From positions 1-32,848 of the forward strand of contig CANGTC010000023.1 in assembly GCA_947456505.1 (NCBI GenBank): a stretch of DNA of 32,848 nt, read 5' to 3'. Position numbers and translations under genes: made by a program. Under the pieces are notes generated by a model. That model worked only from the letters and a program-made list of their open reading frames with translations. It was not told where the DNA came from and did not search any database. Shown in pieces: positions 23,927-32,784 of this stretch. The stretch comes from Beijerinckiaceae bacterium (GTDB lineage: Bacteria; Pseudomonadota; Alphaproteobacteria; Rhizobiales; Beijerinckiaceae). Within the stretch, counting starts at the first letter, position 1. Each line of letters opens with the position of its first letter.

Positions 23927-24211
23927 TCACGGGGCTACACAGGATAATGGCCGCACATATCCAATGTCATGCCCACAAGTGGGGACCTCCCAAGGGTCGC
24001 AGGAAAGCCCATGCCGTTGGATGAACGCCAGGCAATCTTTATGACGAGCTTCCAGATTAGACGAAGATTTCCTGGGTTCCTTTTTTGAGGTAACCGCTGG
24101 CGCGGAGGGTGGAACGGTGTCCTCGGCCATGGCGTCAACGCAAGAAAACATGAATGAGCCGACGAAAATGGCTGCGCTCAAGCAACGAATCATAGCCCCC
24201 GCACCAATCAT
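23927..24211 (-). CDS. Small periplasmic Cys/His protein downstream of the efflux pump
   Basis: 94 residues. A signal peptide (MIRCLSAAIFVGSFMFSCVDAMA from residue 7) is followed by a Pro/Ser/Lys linker and a short domain with four cysteines and three histidines: RHKDCLAF, RHGLSCDPW, PTCGHDIG and LSCVAP. The Cys/His pattern could form disulfides or bind metal. GGAGG lies about 9 bp before the ATG at 24211. It follows the RND pump gene by 74 bp on the same strand, so it may be an extra component of the efflux operon such as a periplasmic metal carrier. It does not look like CusF. No family is recognised. Confidence 0.65.
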   Translation of the reverse strand: MIGAGAMIRCLSAAIFVGSFMFSCVDAMAEDTVPPSAPAVTSKKEPRKSSSNLEARHKDCLAFIQRHGLSCDPWEVPTCGHDIGYVRPLSCVAP

Positions 24212-24269
24212 TTAATCAACCTCCGCTCGTGAACGCACTCTGCATAATATAGGCAAATACGGTCTCGCA

Positions 24270-24284
24270 ACCTTCAGCGAAGGT
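24270..24284 (-). terminator. Small hairpin just after the RND gene
   Basis: ACCTTC (24270-24275) and GAAGGT (24279-24284) form a 6-bp stem with a 3-nt loop immediately after the RND stop codon. There is no T run, so it may attenuate or stabilise the message rather than terminate it. Confidence 0.35.
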
Positions 24285-24285
24285 C

Positions 24286-27200
24286 TCACACAGAGGAATT
24301 ACTGGAAACAGAGGGTAGAAACATCCTCGCCAGCGTAGGAATGACAAGAAGGCTGCAGATGGGCGACAGAAGCATCCCCCCCACGATCACGCATGCCAGG
24401 GGTTGCTGCACCTGCGAGCCGATCCCGGTTGAAATAGCCGCGGGCACCAGACCGATAGAGGCGGACAATCCAGTCATGAAGATCTGTCGCATACGCGTCT
24501 TGCCCGCATCGAGGATCGCTTGCTCTGTGCCCGAACCCTCTTCAATATTTTTACGAATGCATGAAATCAGCAATATACCATCCATCGCTGACACACCGAG
24601 CAGCGAAATAAAGCCCACAGCGGCCGAGACGCTCAAATTGAGCCCGGCGACATAAAGCCCCAGAATGCCGCCGGCGGCGGCGAATGGAATGCCGGAAAGG
24701 GCGAGCAGACTATCGCGCAGAGAATTGAAGAGGGAATAGAGCAGCATCAGAATGAGCGCGATCGCAAGAGGCACAATCACCAGCAAACGCTCCTTGGCCT
24801 CCTGCATGGCGCCAAACTCACCCGACCACTCCAACCGATAGCCCTGCGACACCGGAACATTTTTGCCGACCCGATCTTGCGCCTCGGCGACAGTGGAGCC
24901 CAGATCGCGATCCCGGACGCTATATTTGAGCGGGATGAAACGCTGACTGTTCTCCCGATAGATATAGGCAGCGCCCGACTCAAGCGTGACCGTTCCCAGA
25001 TCCTCAAGTTTGATATAGGCCGTGGGACCTTTAGGATCGCTATTGGGCAGGGCCACGGGAATGCTACGGATCGCGTCTACATTGCCGCGATAATCAGAAG
25101 CGAGGCGAACAGAGAGGGCGAAATTCATTTCGCCTTCATAAACGCGCGTAACTTCCTGGCCACCGATGGCCGCTTTGACCACGGTGTTCACGTCCCCGAC
25201 CGAGAAGCCATAGCGAGCGGCCTTCCCGCGATCGATCTTGATGACCAGATTTGGCTGGCCCAGCAGATTGAAAGCCGACGGCTCACGGACGCCTGGCACC
25301 GCCTCTATCTCGCTTTTGACAGACTTGGCGAGCCGCTCAAGTTCGCCGAGATCCCGACCAAAAATCTTGATGGAATTCTCACCCTTCACGCCGGAGACAG
25401 CTTCTTCAATATTATCCTGAATATATTGCGAGAAGTTGAAGTCGACCCCGACAAATTCCTGGTTCAACCGCTCATTCAATTCGTTGATGAGCTTTTCCTT
25501 TGTGAGGCCGCTCGGCCATTCCTTGAAAGGCTTGAGCGGAACAAAGAACTCCGCCAGAAAAGCGCCGTCAGGATCAGTCCCTTCCTCGCCCCGTCCCTGC
25601 TCTGAGGTGACGGTAAGCACGGGCGGATAGGAGCGGATGACGTTTCTGATTTTAGCAACAGTGTCCATTCCCGCTTCAAGCGAAATGGTCGGCGGCATCG
25701 TCGCGCGGATCCACATATTGCCCTCTTCGAGTTTTGGAAGAAACTCGGTTCCAAGGCGCATGCCGATAACAGCCACGACAATCAGAAAAGATGCGGCGAT
25801 AAGCGCGGAGCGGCGATAATGAGCCACGACTCCAGGCAATATGGCCTGGTAGATGCGACGCAACATCCGCACCAAAAAGGTCTCGACATCCTTTACATGA
25901 GCAGGGAGAAGAAGGGACGAGAGAACAGGCGTGATCGTGAAGGTTGAAATGACAGCGCCAACCAAGGCATAGGCATAGGTGCGCGCCATCGGACCAAATA
26001 TCTGCCCCTCGACGCCCTGCATGGTGAACAGCGGCAAGAAGGCTGCGATAGTAATGATCACCGAAAAGAGGATGGATTTATCGACCTCTATGGCGCCTTG
26101 CAGCACATTTGTGAGCTTCGAAGACGACGGGTGATCGTGTTTGCCGTGGGATAGATGGCGATGAATATTCTCCACCATGATCACCGTCGCATCGACAATG
26201 ATGCCAAGGTCAATGGCGCCCACCGATAGCAAGTTTGCGGACTCGCCGCGCAAAACCGTGATGATGACGGCGACAAACAGCGCCGCAGGGATAGTCGCCG
26301 CGACTATGACCGCACATCGCAAATCACCGAGAAACAACCACTGCACGAAGAATATGAGCAGAATGCCGAAGATCAGGCTATGTAGAACCGTGTCAATCGT
26401 GATCGCCACGAGGTCGCCGCGATCATAGAAAGGGACGACCTGAACGCCTGCAGGAAGCGTCCCGTCAGTGTTGATGCGTTGGACCGCTGCGCGCAGACGT
26501 TTGATCACGTCCATTGTGCGCTCCAACTTCTGCATGAGCACGATGCCGGAGACAGTGTCCGTTTCATCATCCTTACCCGACATGCCCAGACGAGGCGTGA
26601 AGCCAATGCTCACCTCCGCCACATCTGACACAAGCACAGGAACACCGTTCTGCTGGGTCAGGACTATATTGGAGATATCCTCGAGGTTCTGGATGACGCC
26701 AAGCCCGCGGACATTCACGGATTGCTCGCCCATCGAAATGGTGCGGCCACCAACGTTCACATTACTGGCGGAAATGGACTGGATCACCTGCGGCAGCGTC
26801 AGGCCACGGGCCATCAGACGGTTGAGATCGATTTCAACCTGATATTCCTTGGTCTTCCCCCCCATCACCGCAACATCGGCAACGCCAGGCACAATGCGCA
26901 AACGAGGCTCGATCACCCAGTCCTGCAACGTCTTCAATTGCATGACATCCACATTGGGGGGGCCTTTGACCTGATAACGGAAAATCTCGCTGATGCCGCC
27001 CGCAGGTGAAATCTTTGGCTGCACGCCCTCCGGCAGCTTGGCCTCATTCAGGCGATTGATGGTTTGTTGGCGTACAAAATAATAATCCTGCCCATACTCA
27101 AACTGCAGGCGGATGAAGCCCAGCGCGTAGACAGTGTTGGAACGAACAAACTTCAGGCCCGGCGTACTGGCGATCGCAATCTCGATCGGCACTGTCACAT

Positions 27201-27390
27201 AGCGCTCAACTTCTTCAGGAGATTGTCCGGGCCATTGCGCGATGACTTCAATGATAGGCGGGGCCGGGTCTGGATAGGCTTCGATGTTCAACGTGCGGAA
27301 GGCCGCATAACCAATGCCCAGGAATGCGAAGAAAACAAGCACCACCAGCGGGCGGCGCGAGAGGCAACCGGCAATGAGGCTACGCAGCAT
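24286..27390 (-). CDS. CzcA/CusA-family heavy-metal efflux RND pump
   Basis: A 1034-residue inner-membrane proton antiporter. The N-terminus (RPLVVLVFFAFLGIGYAAFRTLNIEAYPDPAPP) and the twelve hydrophobic segments in two halves fit RND pumps. The fourth membrane helix region VGAIDLGIIVDATVIMVEN carries D394, D400 and E407 with the 6 and 7 residue spacing of the CzcA-type (Co/Zn/Cd) signature; the copper/silver pump CusA lacks the first Asp. The His-rich loop HRHLSHGKHDH follows. It would export divalent metal from the periplasm with the adaptor and outer-membrane genes upstream, 24 bp separating it from the adaptor. Metal specificity is inferred from the motif; one D-to-L-G-I-I-V pattern differs slightly from the usual DFG. 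Confidence 0.88.
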   Translation of the reverse strand: MLRSLIAGCLSRRPLVVLVFFAFLGIGYAAFRTLNIEAYPDPAPPIIEVIAQWPGQSPEEVERYVTVPIEIAIASTPGLKFVRSNTVYALGFIRLQFEYGQDYYFVRQQTINRLNEAKLPEGVQPKISPAGGISEIFRYQVKGPPNVDVMQLKTLQDWVIEPRLRIVPGVADVAVMGGKTKEYQVEIDLNRLMARGLTLPQVIQSISASNVNVGGRTISMGEQSVNVRGLGVIQNLEDISNIVLTQQNGVPVLVSDVAEVSIGFTPRLGMSGKDDETDTVSGIVLMQKLERTMDVIKRLRAAVQRINTDGTLPAGVQVVPFYDRGDLVAITIDTVLHSLIFGILLIFFVQWLFLGDLRCAVIVAATIPAALFVAVIITVLRGESANLLSVGAIDLGIIVDATVIMVENIHRHLSHGKHDHPSSSKLTNVLQGAIEVDKSILFSVIITIAAFLPLFTMQGVEGQIFGPMARTYAYALVGAVISTFTITPVLSSLLLPAHVKDVETFLVRMLRRIYQAILPGVVAHYRRSALIAASFLIVVAVIGMRLGTEFLPKLEEGNMWIRATMPPTISLEAGMDTVAKIRNVIRSYPPVLTVTSEQGRGEEGTDPDGAFLAEFFVPLKPFKEWPSGLTKEKLINELNERLNQEFVGVDFNFSQYIQDNIEEAVSGVKGENSIKIFGRDLGELERLAKSVKSEIEAVPGVREPSAFNLLGQPNLVIKIDRGKAARYGFSVGDVNTVVKAAIGGQEVTRVYEGEMNFALSVRLASDYRGNVDAIRSIPVALPNSDPKGPTAYIKLEDLGTVTLESGAAYIYRENSQRFIPLKYSVRDRDLGSTVAEAQDRVGKNVPVSQGYRLEWSGEFGAMQEAKERLLVIVPLAIALILMLLYSLFNSLRDSLLALSGIPFAAAGGILGLYVAGLNLSVSAAVGFISLLGVSAMDGILLISCIRKNIEEGSGTEQAILDAGKTRMRQIFMTGLSASIGLVPAAISTGIGSQVQQPLACVIVGGMLLSPICSLLVIPTLARMFLPSVSSNSSV

Positions 27391-27414
27391 GGCGATATCC
27401 TTCCAGCAGCCCGG

Positions 27415-28590
27415 TCATTGCTTCCACTCGTTATCAATGAAAATGGCCCCGCGTCCAACCACGGCATCGCCGATCTTCAATCCCTCAAGGACAGCCACCC
27501 GGCCATTCTCTTCCTGGCCCAAGACCACAGGACGACGTTGGAATTCCTGCTTTTTCACTTCGACAAAAACAAAGGCGCGCTCTCCCTCGCGGATCACAGA
27601 TTCAATCTTGATGCTTGGATAGACCTGACCTTCGCTGACGAAAATCCGGAAGGACGCGAACATCTCTGGCCGCAATATACGGTCTGGATTGACCAATTCC
27701 GATCGAACCATGACGCGGTGGGTCATGGCGTCGGAGGCGGCCCCAATGGCTGTGATCTTTGCGCTGAAAAGCCTCTGGGGAACAGCGTCGATCCGCACTT
27801 CGAGTTCCTGTCCCACGCGCACAAGAGCAATATCGTTTTCCGAAATCGCAGCGCGCAGCCACATGGTCGAGAGGTCAGCGACCCCATAGAGCGGCTCACC
27901 GGAGTCGGGCCTCACCAGTTGCCCCTGCCCCACCTTTCGCGTCACCACCTGCCCGGCGATCGGCGAGCGAACGAGAACGATGGGATCAATCACCCGATCC
28001 CGTTCAATCCGCTCCAGCTCAGCCTCGGATCGGCCAACGAGCACACGGATCCTGTTACGAGCGGCGGCCACGACGCCCTCGGCCGTGCGCAGGTCCGCCT
28101 CCGCAGCGGCATAATCCGCCTGAGCCTGATCAAGTTCGCGCATGGCGGCGGCCTGCTCACTCACCAGCGTGGTTTGCCGATCCAGCACTCGCTTGGCGAA
28201 GAGCTTTTGCGCACGAGCCTTCTCCGCAGCATTCAAGGCTGCGATGAATTCAGTCTGCATCTGCACGACTTCGGGACTGTCAATCTCGAAGAGGGGTGTA
28301 TTGGCGTCGACCTCATCCCCGATTTTTCCCAGCACCTTGGTCACACGCCCCGCAAAGGGAGGAAATACAACCGTGCTTGTATCTTCATTGAAGGCGAGCT
28401 GACCAATCGCAGACTTCTGAGGGCGAAAGCGCCTGGCCTCCACAGCTTCCATGCTCACAGAGCGCACCTGAGCCTCAGAAACCTTTATGGTCTCCTCTCC
28501 AGAACGCGCCTGCAGACCTTGCGGCACCACGATTTGGCAGCAGAGGACGAAGGCGATGAGGCGGGAGTATCGATAATGCAACATGATCAT
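27415..28590 (-). CDS. RND efflux periplasmic adaptor (CzcB-like membrane fusion protein)
   Basis: A 391-residue exported adaptor linking pump and outer-membrane channel. A signal sequence (about residues 10-28, ending LQARS) precedes a lipoyl/barrel-sandwich half (VVFPPFAGRVTKVLGKIGDEV at 74-94, cut here as VVFPPFAGRVTKV and GKIGDEV) and a long alpha-helical hairpin rich in Ala/Glu/Gln (about 108-185). The second lipoyl half reads IVLVRSPIAGQVVTRKVGQGQLV and a beta-barrel/MP domain follows. There is no His-rich N-terminal metal-binding extension as in some CzcB. Its ATG overlaps the stop of the outer-membrane factor gene by 4 bp (ATGA), showing translational coupling. Confidence 0.88.
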   Translation of the reverse strand: MIMLHYRYSRLIAFVLCCQIVVPQGLQARSGEETIKVSEAQVRSVSMEAVEARRFRPQKSAIGQLAFNEDTSTVVFPPFAGRVTKVLGKIGDEVDANTPLFEIDSPEVVQMQTEFIAALNAAEKARAQKLFAKRVLDRQTTLVSEQAAAMRELDQAQADYAAAEADLRTAEGVVAAARNRIRVLVGRSEAELERIERDRVIDPIVLVRSPIAGQVVTRKVGQGQLVRPDSGEPLYGVADLSTMWLRAAISENDIALVRVGQELEVRIDAVPQRLFSAKITAIGAASDAMTHRVMVRSELVNPDRILRPEMFASFRIFVSEGQVYPSIKIESVIREGERAFVFVEVKKQEFQRRPVVLGQEENGRVAVLEGLKIGDAVVGRGAIFIDNEWKQ

Positions 28591-30065
28591 TTCACTGCCT
28601 GTGCTTGCATCACGATCTTTGTATGATTTTCAGGCGATGGCCACCATGGGCGACCGAGGGCTTGCAAGAGAGCGAACATATCGGCGCATCTGGCCGCCTC
28701 CGCCTGCACCTTGGTGAGGGAGGTTTGAAGATAGGCCTGCTGCGCGGAAAGCAGCGCGGGCAGGCTCACCTGCCCCCCTTCCACTTGCTTGCGCACCAAA
28801 GACAGGTTGCGATTGGCGGATTCCATGGCGGCGCGCGCCGCTTCGATCATGCGTTCATCTGTCTGAAGCGCGCGCAGGCTGTCCGCAACATTCTGGAATG
28901 CGCCCAGTACGGTTGATCGATATTGCGCGAGAGTCTGATGATAGCTCTCCTCGGCCGCCACCTGCTTGTTCGCCAGGATGCCCGCATCGAAAATTGGCGC
29001 CAAGGCGCCGCCGGCCAGCGTCCAGAACCCGTTATTGGCCGAGAACAGCTTGCTCATGTCCGACGAACTGCTGCCAATCTGCCCCGTCAGGGTGATTTGG
29101 GGAAATCTATTGGCCATCGCCACGCCCACCGCCGCATTGGACGCGCGCAACTGCGCCTCGGCGGCGCGGATATCGGGCCGGTTCCGGAGAAGGTCTGAGG
29201 TGGTTGACCGAGGAATGGTCGGCAGATCGCGAAAATCCCTGAGCGTGAAGCTTTCGGGTGGGCGCTGGGATGGATAGCGTCCGGACAGGACCGAGATAAG
29301 ATTGCGTTGAAGCTCCAACTGCTTTTCAAGCGGCAACAAAAGCAATCTGGTTTGTGCGAGCGCGGTTTCCTGAGCCGCGACATCCGCCTGGCCAATCTGG
29401 CCGGCGGCGTTTTGACGCTGGAGAACACTCAAAAATCGTTGTTGTATTTCAATCATTTCCTTGGTGACGTCGATCTGCGCGCGCAAGGAGGCTTCCTGCA
29501 CGGCGGACGTTGCGACGTTGGCGGCCAGGGTCAGTTCCAGGGCCTCTCGTTGATAGACCTGCGCATCCACCACCGCATTGGCGCCCTCGACCGCACGACG
29601 CACGCCACCCAGCCAATCCAGATTATAGGCGATGTTGAGCTGAGCCGTACTCAAACTGAACAAGCTGGCGTTCGATTGGAGTGGCGAGACCACCGTGCCT
29701 TGGGCGATCTTCTGCCGGTTTGTGTCGAAAGCGCCGGTCACCGAGGGAAAATAGGCCCCGGTCTGGACCGCTGCATTCGCCTGGGCGAGACGAACGCTGG
29801 CGGCTGCCGCCTCCAAGTCTACATTATGGATCAGCGAGTATTCAACCAGCGAACGCACCTTCGCGGGTTTTAAAGAGGACCACCACTCATGGGGGTGATC
29901 TGATTGGTCGATGGCGGCCTCATGAACAAGAAATCCCGGATCGCCGCCAGGAAGAAAAGTCGCCGAGGGAGCAAGATCCGGCGTCTGGAAATCAGGGCCA
30001 ATGGCGCAGCCCGCAAGAGCCCCAATAGTAACGAGGGCCGACAACCAGCGGAATCCTCCCCTCAT
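28587..30065 (-). CDS. Outer-membrane efflux lipoprotein (NodT/CzcC-type factor)
   Basis: 492 residues from the ATG at 30065. The leader ends in a lipobox (IGALAGC, Cys20), so it is a lipoprotein of the NodT/OprM group. The body shows two TolC-type repeats with long Ala/Gln-rich helices. Landmarks are ATSAVQEASLRAQIDV, the LVGNRPDIRAAEAQLRASNAAVG-like segment (here RNRPDIRAAEAQLRASNAA) and FPQITLTGQIG. It forms the trimeric exit duct for the adaptor and pump encoded downstream. The 5' extension to 30146 has no lipobox logic and is rejected. AGGGG lies about 9-10 bp before the chosen ATG. It heads the efflux operon, 207 bp after the porin gene. Confidence 0.88.
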   Translation of the reverse strand: MRGGFRWLSALVTIGALAGCAIGPDFQTPDLAPSATFLPGGDPGFLVHEAAIDQSDHPHEWWSSLKPAKVRSLVEYSLIHNVDLEAAAASVRLAQANAAVQTGAYFPSVTGAFDTNRQKIAQGTVVSPLQSNASLFSLSTAQLNIAYNLDWLGGVRRAVEGANAVVDAQVYQREALELTLAANVATSAVQEASLRAQIDVTKEMIEIQQRFLSVLQRQNAAGQIGQADVAAQETALAQTRLLLLPLEKQLELQRNLISVLSGRYPSQRPPESFTLRDFRDLPTIPRSTTSDLLRNRPDIRAAEAQLRASNAAVGVAMANRFPQITLTGQIGSSSSDMSKLFSANNGFWTLAGGALAPIFDAGILANKQVAAEESYHQTLAQYRSTVLGAFQNVADSLRALQTDERMIEAARAAMESANRNLSLVRKQVEGGQVSLPALLSAQQAYLQTSLTKVQAEAARCADMFALLQALGRPWWPSPENHTKIVMQAQAVK

Positions 30066-30272
30066 CAGGGTGACCCCTGAGGTTCCTCTTGGACAAGGAA
30101 GTCGACGGAGGACCGAATTGTAGGGCATTACGCTCCCGAACACCACGTTACGAGATCACGAACATTTTATTTGACATTGTTTACGCGCAAACAGAGCTCA
30201 TCACAACGCCAGCACGAACCGTTAACCCTTTTTCCACGCCCTTACCAACAGTCAGACAAGCTATCCTCAGGT

Positions 30273-31583
30273 TTAGAACGAGAGTGTGGCGCGAACGCCC
30301 GCCACGAAGGCTGGCTTTTGGTAATCTTGGGAGAAGCGGTTAGCCGAGATGGGAATGGCGGCGCCGGGATTACGAACATATTGTAGGGAGGGTTGCAGTG
30401 TCAGTTTGTCGGAAATGATCGCCTGATAGGTAAGCTCTGTAACAAATTCAAAGGCCTGAATGGGCTTCAAGCCCGTTCCCGCCGCATATCCATCGGCATA
30501 ATAGGTCCGCGCCGCCTTGCTGGTGCGCATGTAGGCGAAGGCGAGGCCCAAAGTATCTTTCGGGCGACTTTCAACCAGACCCTTGAATGTCAGACCGCCT
30601 TCAACGAACAGGTCGATAAGATTGCGGTCTTGAGGGGAGGACATCGCCAAGCCCCAAACGCCAAGGCCCTGATCATCCGTGCCCGGCCGCCGCCAGATCT
30701 GCTGATCAATGACCGCATAAAATCCATGGTTGCCTCTATGCTGCAAACCCGCCGCCCCCGTGAGCGCAATTTTCCCGCCGGTGGGATCAAAACGCTGGTC
30801 CGCGAAATCCCCGTCATGGCGCCATATGCCCACCTTCCACAGCCCAGGCAAATACCCCTCAAAAGCGCCTTCGGGACGGAACCACAACTCATTGAAAATC
30901 AAAGGCGCATCCCGCAGACGAAAGGCCATGCCATAACGATCGCGCAGTTGAGGATCGCCCGCGCCTGGCCCGGCTGGATCTCCATCAAAAATCGCCCCGG
31001 ACCAGGAGACGGCCTCGCCGAACTTGTAGACCCAGCGCGTCATGGGGGCGGCGATCGGATAGTTTGGGCCGCCCGAAGGAAGATTAGCAGCAAGAAGAGC
31101 TGGATAACCAAAGCTTGAATTTAAGAAAAGTTGCGCCTGTTGTGAGATCATCATCTCATCATTAGCGCCTTCCTGACCGATACGCAGATCTAAACGTCCG
31201 TCAAAGAACTGTTTTGTTATCCATAGATTGTAAAGTTTCGTCGAGCGTGTGGCTTCAATATTACTGATTGTTTGTAAATTTCCCACGAGATCTTGTGAGA
31301 TACCCCGCCCGTGGATCTGGAATACGCTGCCGTAGAGGCGCCACCCATCAAGGCTCGCCAACACCCCAAGATCAGCATTCAAGCTCAGTGTCAGCAAGCC
31401 ATTTGCAGTGACGCCGCGTTGACGGCCACCCGCTTGATTGGTCCAGGCTTCAGCCTGCTCCTGCACGCCAAAGGAGAGGCTCTCTTGCTTGGATGGACCG
31501 GCAGTGTCTTGCGCCTTGGCCTGCGGATAACCAAGGAAATGGACCCAACCAATTATAAAAAAACATAAAATCCAAAACGGCAT
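30273..31583 (-). CDS. OprB-family carbohydrate-selective porin
   Basis: 436 residues from the ATG at 31583 (a GTG at 31616 is less likely; AGGAAAG precedes the ATG). A signal peptide ends near PQAKA (about residue 24). The mature protein alternates polar and aromatic residues in beta strands and shows OprB-type features: LWITKQFFDGRLDLRIGQ, YGMAFRLRDAP, GLWKVGIWRHDGDF, LGLAFAYMRTS, FVTELTYQAIISDKLTLQPSLQYVRNP and a C-terminal FVAGVRATLSF ending in Phe, the outer-membrane assembly signal. It should be a passive outer-membrane channel for sugars or related solutes. It stands before the efflux genes on the same strand, but 207 bp separate them, so cotranscription is unsettled. Confidence 0.82.
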   Translation of the reverse strand: MPFWILCFFIIGWVHFLGYPQAKAQDTAGPSKQESLSFGVQEQAEAWTNQAGGRQRGVTANGLLTLSLNADLGVLASLDGWRLYGSVFQIHGRGISQDLVGNLQTISNIEATRSTKLYNLWITKQFFDGRLDLRIGQEGANDEMMISQQAQLFLNSSFGYPALLAANLPSGGPNYPIAAPMTRWVYKFGEAVSWSGAIFDGDPAGPGAGDPQLRDRYGMAFRLRDAPLIFNELWFRPEGAFEGYLPGLWKVGIWRHDGDFADQRFDPTGGKIALTGAAGLQHRGNHGFYAVIDQQIWRRPGTDDQGLGVWGLAMSSPQDRNLIDLFVEGGLTFKGLVESRPKDTLGLAFAYMRTSKAARTYYADGYAAGTGLKPIQAFEFVTELTYQAIISDKLTLQPSLQYVRNPGAAIPISANRFSQDYQKPAFVAGVRATLSF

Positions 31584-32114
31584 TGTACTCTTTCCTGCCT
31601 GCCCGCCCACCGACACTGAGCTAAGATGCTACTTTATGAGGGGGCCATCCGCTAGTTTGAGAGGTCCCTAAAACTGTGCATTAGCGCCAAAAAGCACCCA
31701 AGTTATATCTGACACTCACCGTACACGTTTTTATGACATTCGCGCTCGACAGCAACAGCCTCGCACCCGTTTATCGTTGACCGTCGATGCGCAAAACAGG
31801 ATCAGCATCAATTGTTTCGCACAACAGATTGTTTGCTGCTCTTGTTAAGCATCTTTCCGCCCCAATCGATGATCGCGAGATCCGGGCGCGAAGGCTCCTC
31901 GCTCACCCACCCATCCAAGACTGCAACCAAACCGCTAATCGGCAATCGGAAGCTGATCCTGAGCTGGGACCCCTTGGCGGCGGCAGCCATGGAGGCGCCC
32001 AATGACACCTCGCACCCTCAACCATCAAAATCCATGATGATCGAATGCTCACACCTGTAGATTAAGTGTTAGGCCGTAATTCACCCAATGGACCCGAACG
32101 ATCCCCTAACCCAG
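31584..32114. other. Gene-poor stretch between the porin and tRNA-Thr
   Basis: About 530 bp with no supported gene. On the minus strand a 66-residue frame at 31808-32008 (GTG start) reads GSQLRISFRLPISG and DGWVSEEPSRPDLAI, faintly like a PilZ domain or the end of a histidine-kinase ATPase domain, with a stop codon a few residues upstream. It may be a remnant; the evidence is too thin for a gene call. Confidence 0.35.
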
Positions 32115-32143
32115 TTGCGCGATTCACAAGAGACTGCTAGCTC
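32115..32143 (+). promoter_or_regulatory. Possible sigma-70 promoter of tRNA-Thr
   Basis: TTGCGC (32115-32120) and TAGCTC (32138-32143) are separated by 17 bp and end 18 bp before the tRNA. The -35 is fair and the -10 poor. Confidence 0.3.
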
Positions 32144-32161
32144 ATGTCTGCCTGAGGGCGC

Positions 32162-32237
32162 GCCGGTTTAGCTCAGTTGGTAGAGCAACTGATTTGTAAT
32201 CAGTAGGTCGCGGGTTCGACTCCTGCAACCGGCACCA
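32162..32237 (+). tRNA. tRNA-Thr(TGT)
   Basis: A 76-nt tRNA with encoded CCA. The acceptor stem GCCGGTT (32162-32168) pairs with AACCGGC (32227-32233), followed by A and CCA. The D arm contains AGCTCAGTTGGTAGAGC. The anticodon stem ACTGA/TCAGT closes the loop TTTGTAA with anticodon TGT. The T arm has GGTTCGACTCC. Threonine codons ACA (and ACG by wobble) would be read. Confidence 0.97.
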
Positions 32238-32784
32238 ATTAAATCAGAGACTTAGGTGGCTTTTTAGGTCGCTCTTTTCCGGGGCTAAAATTCTGCGGAC
32301 CCATAGCGGACCCGCTGGGCGAAGTTTTCTGGATAGGGGGCCGTAGTCCTTATTGACGATGGTTTTAAGGCCCTGCTTGCGTCCAAGCCGATGGGGCAGG
32401 CCTTCAGCCCCACAGCCGTCGTGCGCAACGCTTGCCTGCTCGGCCAAAAAAAACTCACCCAAAAAAAGTGGCGAGCCACCCCGACCCCCGCGAAATGCTT
32501 TCGCAGCGAAGATATTTCACCCTCCACGGCCGGACCTGAGTTGGTCTTGGCGCCACGCCGAAGGGGAAGCCGCGATATGCCGCGAGGTCCGTCCCCCCGA
32601 AGGGCTGTGACCTAGTGCATGGCCTTGGCGGGAGGCGGCTGAGCCATCAGGGCGCGGCGGGCACACCCTTCAGTGGCACCCTGCTTGGCGCGTAATAATG
32701 TATTCCTCCGGCGAAGGCCGCCTAGATTGCTTTTGCGAGGCTCGTATAAGTGTCCACTTGTATTAGAAGTGGACATTATCGCCC
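32238..32784. other. Non-coding or remnant stretch downstream of tRNA-Thr
   Basis: About 550 bp. Short overlapping frames exist on both strands but none has a clear start and family. It contains A-runs (AAAAAAAA near 32446 and 32460) and GC-rich patches. It lies between a tRNA 3' end, a common integration target, and an apparent insertion sequence, so it may hold debris of a mobile element. No integrase is recognisable. Confidence 0.4.
32751..32775. repeat. Perfect 9-bp inverted repeat before the IS-like ORF
   Basis: TGTCCACTT (32751-32759) and AAGTGGACA (32767-32775) with a 7-nt spacer, ending 9 bp before the ATG of the transposase-like ORF. It may be part of the left end or the operator of the element. 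Confidence 0.6.

Noticed and set aside
27064-28626. 520-residue plus-strand open frame through the efflux adaptor gene
   Set aside because: It runs antisense to the adaptor and into the pump and outer-membrane factor genes, and its His/Arg/Gly-rich sequence has no domain signature. Long antisense frames are common in GC-rich DNA.
31808-32008. 66-residue minus-strand frame faintly like a PilZ or HATPase tail
   Set aside because: Too short, with an upstream in-frame stop a few residues away and only weak pattern resemblance; at most a gene remnant.
32244-32527. Minus-strand frames after tRNA-Thr considered as an integrase C-terminus
   Set aside because: None of the three frames shows the tyrosine-recombinase R-H-R-Y residues or other recognisable integrase sequence.
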